Positions 60,774 through 64,000 of a stretch of DNA of 64,000 nt are shown here, in pieces. Positions within the stretch are counted from its first letter, which is position 1. Every line of letters starts with the position of its first letter. Source of the DNA: Caballeronia humi (GTDB lineage: Bacteria; Pseudomonadota; Gammaproteobacteria; Burkholderiales; Burkholderiaceae); contig NZ_FCNW02000004.1 of assembly GCF_001544475.1 (NCBI RefSeq), positions 222,191 to 286,190 of the forward strand, read 5' to 3'. Below the pieces are notes generated by a model. That model was given only the letters and a program-made list of their open reading frames with translations, had not been told where the DNA came from and did no database searches. The translations under genes were made by a program, and so were the position numbers.

Positions 60774-61663
60774 TGCGCGAGCACCTCGCACTCAACGCAG
60801 CTCGGCCGCTGCGCCGCGCACCGGCCTTGGCGGACCTTTTCGGCACGCATGTGGTGGAGGCTCTGCTCGACGAAGTGACGCTTGCGCCGAAGCCCGGCCT
60901 CGTCGATATCCGCAGCCGCGGCGCGCATCACGATCTCGACTGGAAACTGATGTGCGTATCGGCGCTCGCATTGCAGCCGACGTTCGTCGAGATGGCGTGT
61001 GCGGGAATCGAAATTGAGCCGCTGCTCGCGCTGCGCGAACGTATCGGCGCGATCGGACGCGTAGGTGAAACACGTATGCTCGACGCGACCGGCGGCGTGA
61101 ATACGCATCGCGGTGCGATCTGGGCGCTCGGGCTGCTCGTGACCGCAGCGGCACGCGAGCCTTTGGATCTGGCGCCGCAAGCCGTCGCGGCACGCGCTGG
61201 ATCGATCGCTCGCGTGCAGGATCGCCACGCGCCGGCGATCACCGGCAACAAGGGCGAGCAGGCGTGCCTCGACTATAACGTCGGCGGCGCACGCGGACAG
61301 GCGCAGGCGGGCTTTCCGCATGTCGTGGATATCGCGCTGCCGGAACTCGTGCGTTCGCGCTCGCGTGGCGACAGCGAAACGGCCGCGCGCCTCAACGCAT
61401 TGCTCGCCGTGATGGCGACACTCGACGACACCTGCGTCCTCGCGCGCGGCGGACCGAACGCGCTGGCCGAGATGCAGCACGGAGCACGGCGCGTGCTGGA
61501 ACAAGGCGGCGCAGCAGCGCTCGCGGGACGCCGCGAACTGAAGGCACTGGACCGGCGTCTCGTGGAACTGCACGTTTCGCCCGGTGGCGCCGCCGACCTG
61601 CTCGCCGCAGCCCTCTTTCTCGACCGGCTTCAAAGCGAAGCCAATCATCAGTCGAACGCATAG
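60773..61663 (+). CDS. mdcB: Triphosphoribosyl-dephospho-CoA synthase
   Basis: A 296-residue enzyme that makes the prosthetic-group precursor of MdcC from ATP and dephospho-CoA. LLDEVTLAPKPGLVDIRSRGAHHDLDW and MLDATGGVNTHRGAIWALGLL are the CitG/MdcB motifs, with NKGEQACLDYNVGGARGQAQAGFP further on. It overlaps mdcA by one base, so translation is coupled. The matching transferase (MdcG) is not found in the window. Confidence 0.93.
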   Translation: MREHLALNAARPLRRAPALADLFGTHVVEALLDEVTLAPKPGLVDIRSRGAHHDLDWKLMCVSALALQPTFVEMACAGIEIEPLLALRERIGAIGRVGETRMLDATGGVNTHRGAIWALGLLVTAAAREPLDLAPQAVAARAGSIARVQDRHAPAITGNKGEQACLDYNVGGARGQAQAGFPHVVDIALPELVRSRSRGDSETAARLNALLAVMATLDDTCVLARGGPNALAEMQHGARRVLEQGGAAALAGRRELKALDRRLVELHVSPGGAADLLAAALFLDRLQSEANHQSNA

Positions 61664-61671
61664 GAACACAC

Positions 61672-61980
61672 ATGGAAACCATCGTCCTCGAATTCCCGGC
61701 GGGGCAGCCCGCACAAGGGCGCGCGCTCGTGGGCGTCGTCGCTTCGGGAGACCTCGAAGTGCTGCTCGAAGCGAACGCGGCGAACCGCACCGTCGTGAAC
61801 GTCACGACTTCCGTCGACGGCAAGGGCCGCCTCTGGCAGGCCGTGCTCGAACGCATCTTCGGCGACGGGTCGCTGCCCGCCGCGAAGCTCGAAATCAACG
61901 ATTCGGGCGCGACGCCCGGCGTCGTGCAGATGCGCATCGGGCAGGTCTTCGAACAACTGAAATCAAACGGCGGAGCGTGA
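61672..61980 (+). CDS. mdcC: Malonate decarboxylase acyl carrier protein (delta subunit)
   Basis: A 102-residue acyl carrier protein. Ser25 in VVASGDLEV is at the position known to carry the 2'-(5''-phosphoribosyl)-3'-dephospho-CoA arm in Klebsiella MdcC. Acetyl and malonyl groups are carried on this arm between the alpha and beta/gamma subunits. It lies 8 bp after mdcB and just before mdcD. Confidence 0.93.
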   Translation: METIVLEFPAGQPAQGRALVGVVASGDLEVLLEANAANRTVVNVTTSVDGKGRLWQAVLERIFGDGSLPAAKLEINDSGATPGVVQMRIGQVFEQLKSNGGA

Positions 61981-61985
61981 AGATC

Positions 61986-62837
61986 ATGGACACACAGCAA
62001 CTGCTCGACCGCCAGAGCTTCATCGAACTGGATGCCCGCAGCCGCGCGAAAAAGCTGCTCGACGCAGGCACGTACAGCGAACTGCTCGATCCGTTCCAGC
62101 GCGTCACGTCGCCGTGGCTCATGCGCCAGGGCATCGTGACGCAGGCCGACGACGGCATGGTGGTCGCGAAAGGCACCATCGACGGGCAGCCCGCCGTCGT
62201 GCTCGGTATCGACGGCGGATTCCAGGGCGGCAGCATGGGCGAGGTGTCGGCGGCGAAGATCGCGGGCAGCCTCGAACTCGCCGCCGAGGACAACCGCAAC
62301 GGCATCCCGACGCGCGCCGTCATCCTCTTCGAAACGGGCGGCGTGCGCTTGCAGGAAGCGAATCTCGGACTCGCGGCGATCGCGGAGATTCACGCGGGCA
62401 TCGTCGACTTGCGGCGCTACCAGCCGGTGATCGGCATCACGGCGGGTCCGATCGGCTGCTACGGCGGCATGTCGATCGCAGCGGGCCTGTGCAGTTACCT
62501 GATCGGCACCCGCGAAGCGCGCCTCGGCCTCAACGGCCCAGCCGTCATCGAACAGGAAGCGGGCATCGCCGAATTCGATTCACGCGACCGTCCGATGATC
62601 TGGAGCTTCACCGGCTGCGAGCAGCGGCATCGCACGGGACTCGTCGATGACTACGTCGCCGACGACGCCGACGCGATCCGCGCGGCCGTCATCGATTTGT
62701 TTCGCGCGGGGCGGCCCGAGGCATGCCGCAGCGAACGCGTCGCGGGATTCCTCGCGCGGCTTTCCGAAGTCGATCCAGGCGTGCAGGCCACGCCCGAACA
62801 GGCGGCCGCCATCTACGGCAAGGGGTTTCAGTCATGA
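61986..62837 (+). CDS. mdcD: Malonyl-S-ACP decarboxylase beta subunit
   Basis: A 283-residue crotonase/carboxyltransferase-fold subunit. FQGGSMGEVSAAKIAGSLELA and GPIGCYGGMSIAAGLCSYLI form the oxyanion-hole regions. Together with MdcE it decarboxylates malonyl-ACP. The ATG at 61986 follows GGAG with 9-nt spacing; its 3' end overlaps mdcE by 4 bp. Confidence 0.93.
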   Translation: MDTQQLLDRQSFIELDARSRAKKLLDAGTYSELLDPFQRVTSPWLMRQGIVTQADDGMVVAKGTIDGQPAVVLGIDGGFQGGSMGEVSAAKIAGSLELAAEDNRNGIPTRAVILFETGGVRLQEANLGLAAIAEIHAGIVDLRRYQPVIGITAGPIGCYGGMSIAAGLCSYLIGTREARLGLNGPAVIEQEAGIAEFDSRDRPMIWSFTGCEQRHRTGLVDDYVADDADAIRAAVIDLFRAGRPEACRSERVAGFLARLSEVDPGVQATPEQAAAIYGKGFQS

Positions 62838-63649
62838 GCACACAAGAGCTTTCGAAGCGCGGCGCAGTCTGGCTCGACGCGCTCACTTACAGCGCGCCGC
62901 TGCAGGACGGCTATCCCCCGTCGGTGCGGGTCGCCGATGCGCGGCTCGGCGACCATCCCGCGCGCTTCATCGCTGTGGTGCCCGATCCGGACAACCCGTA
63001 TCCGCGAGCGCGCAGCGGTGAGGTCGGTCTCATCGAAGGATGGGAGGTGGCGCGCGCGGTGCGTGAAGTGGTCAATGCGGACAGCAAGCGAGATGAGAAG
63101 CGCGCGATCGTCGCGGTGATCGACGTGGCGAGTCAAGCATACGGACGCCGCGAGGAAGCGTATGGCATCCACCAGGCGCTCGCCGGTGCCGCCGATGCCT
63201 ACGCGAGCGCGCGGCTCGCGGGTCATCCGGTGATCGGGCTGATCGTGGGGCGGGCGATGTCGGGGGCATTTCTCGCGCATGGTTATCAGGCTAACCGACT
63301 GATCGCGCTTGCCGATCCGAAGGTCATGGTCCATGCGATGGGAAAGGAATCGGCGGCGCGGGTGACGCTGCGCTCGGTCGCCGATCTCGAAGCGTTCACG
63401 GCACGCGTCCCGCCGATGGCTTATGACATCGACAACTACGCGTCGCTCGGGCTGCTGTGGAAGCTGTTGAGCGTAGGCAACGCCGATGCGCCTGGCAGTG
63501 CGGATCAGGCCACCGTTGAGAACGCGTTGCAGGCCGCTTATGACGATATCCGCAACGATCCTTCACGGGGATTGGAAAGCCGGCTCGGCAGCGAGCATCG
63601 TGCTGCCTCCTCGGCGGTGCGGCGCAAGTTGCGGGAGCAATGGCAGTAG
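62834..63649 (+). CDS. mdcE: Malonate decarboxylase gamma subunit (co-decarboxylase)
   Basis: A 271-residue carboxyltransferase-fold subunit pairing with MdcD. GRREEAYGIHQALAGAADAYASARLAGHPVIGLIVGRAMSGAFLAHG is the family's conserved core, and FPKVMVHAMGKE-like DPKVMVHAMGKESAARV follows. It overlaps mdcD by 4 bp (ATGA). It is the last recognisable gene; mdcG and mdcH, which usually follow, are absent and repeat-like DNA comes instead. Confidence 0.93.
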   Translation: MSTQELSKRGAVWLDALTYSAPLQDGYPPSVRVADARLGDHPARFIAVVPDPDNPYPRARSGEVGLIEGWEVARAVREVVNADSKRDEKRAIVAVIDVASQAYGRREEAYGIHQALAGAADAYASARLAGHPVIGLIVGRAMSGAFLAHGYQANRLIALADPKVMVHAMGKESAARVTLRSVADLEAFTARVPPMAYDIDNYASLGLLWKLLSVGNADAPGSADQATVENALQAAYDDIRNDPSRGLESRLGSEHRAASSAVRRKLREQWQ

Positions 63650-64000
63650 GTCGGGGGCGCTGGGGCTGGGGTGGGGTTGTTAACACCGTTTGATGTTGAT
63701 GCGCTTCGATGGAACTTGGTTTCTTTACGGTTTATTAGCTCTGCCCCTGTCCGGGGCGGGACTCACTTTCTTTGCTGCTGCAAAGAAAGTAAGCAAAGAA
63801 AGCAGCTTCCAACCGCCAATACTAACCAATCCATCACTAGCGTTTGATTGGGATTGGCACTGGAGAGTAAGTGTCGCCCTCACGGTGGAACCCGGCTTGG
63901 CTCGCGGACCCACTGTGGCAACGCGCAGTACAACGGACCGGTGCAGCAGTCATACATCCGTCCTCGCGCTACGCGCTCAGACGTTGGGTGCACCGCGCAG
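63650..64000. repeat. Non-coding region with a Burkholderia-type interspersed repeat
   Basis: No credible gene is seen in the last 351 bp. GGGGCGGGACTCACTTTCTTTG and the following A/G-rich AAGAAAGTAAGCAAAGAAAG motif are of a kind I recall from intergenic repeats in Burkholderia-group genomes, often mis-annotated as small proteins. CCCC-TGTCC-GGGG (63744-63757 area) and the hairpin at 63765-63790 are contained. The element probably continues past the window. Confidence 0.5.
63765..63790. terminator. Strong hairpin downstream of mdcE
   Basis: ACTTTCTTTGC (63765-63775) and GCAAAGAAAGT (63780-63790) form an 11-bp perfect stem with a 4-nt TGCT loop. It lies 115 bp after the mdcE stop and could end that transcript, but it is part of the repeat-like sequence and lacks a U tract. 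Confidence 0.55.

Noticed and set aside
63725..63913. 62-residue minus-strand frame near the right end
   Set aside because: It lies entirely in the repeat-like region and spans the hairpin; this kind of frame is commonly mis-annotated in Burkholderia genomes.

Overview
The window looks like a GC-rich betaproteobacterial chromosome of the Burkholderia group; Caballeronia or Paraburkholderia fits best. This rests on protein similarity by eye, on an isolated DUF3100 gene, a FabI/AckA/Pta/DUF3141 block, a PnpCD-type hydroquinone cluster and an mdc operon, and on a CAAAGAAAGT-type repeat near the right end that I recall from Burkholderia intergenic regions. No rRNA, tRNA, CRISPR array, insertion sequence or prophage is visible. 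The density of catabolic operons with local regulators suggests a second chromosome or megaplasmid, but the window alone cannot show this.

Layout. (1) 0.1-7.2 kb: sugar-acid catabolism. A glucarate dehydratase plus MFS transporter operon faces a GntR/FCD regulator, with a perfect CACTAAT-GT-ATTAGTG operator between them. A second unit (MFS transporter, DHDPS-family aldolase/dehydratase, LacI regulator) carries two identical 19-bp LacI-type operators. (2) 7.2-12.1 kb: a LysR regulator faces a hydroxyacid dehydrogenase, aldehyde dehydrogenase and DUF3100 operon of unknown substrate. (3) 12.1-26.2 kb: a mostly minus-strand block of stress and energy genes: DUF4142, cupredoxin, ECF sigma factor, CBS-pair protein, PPK2, D-lactate-type dehydrogenase, AspT-type antiporter, lipoprotein, RRM protein, FabI, acetate kinase, phosphate acetyltransferase and a PHA-synthase-like DUF3141 protein. 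Its content resembles the low-oxygen-activated (lxa) locus described in B. cenocepacia. (4) 26.2-34.2 kb: small units (MFS, LysR, an SDR lacking the catalytic Tyr, a membrane glycosyltransferase-like protein, catalase-related peroxidase with cytochrome b561, one unknown protein).

(5) 34.3-46.7 kb: a complete hydroquinone/hydroxyquinol pathway on the plus strand: LysR regulator, two-subunit hydroquinone 1,2-dioxygenase, 4-hydroxymuconic semialdehyde dehydrogenase, maleylacetate reductase, a five-gene branched-chain-amino-acid-type ABC importer, hydroxyquinol 1,2-dioxygenase, a Rieske ferredoxin and a porin, closed by a strong terminator. Both ring-cleavage routes converge on maleylacetate and then beta-ketoadipate. 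(6) 46.7-51.4 kb: a converging minus-strand operon for a MetA-type outer-membrane protein, a Tat-exported FAD dehydrogenase, cytochrome c and an NTF2-like protein, controlled by a divergent AraC regulator. It looks like an undescribed periplasmic oxidation module. A periplasmic arylsulfatase follows.

(7) 53-58.7 kb: HDAC-family amidohydrolase, aldo/keto reductase, DNA polymerase IV, acetate permease (ActP) with its DUF485 partner. (8) 59.1-63.65 kb: malonate decarboxylase genes mdcABCDE, followed not by mdcG/mdcH but by a non-coding repeat-like region up to the window end.
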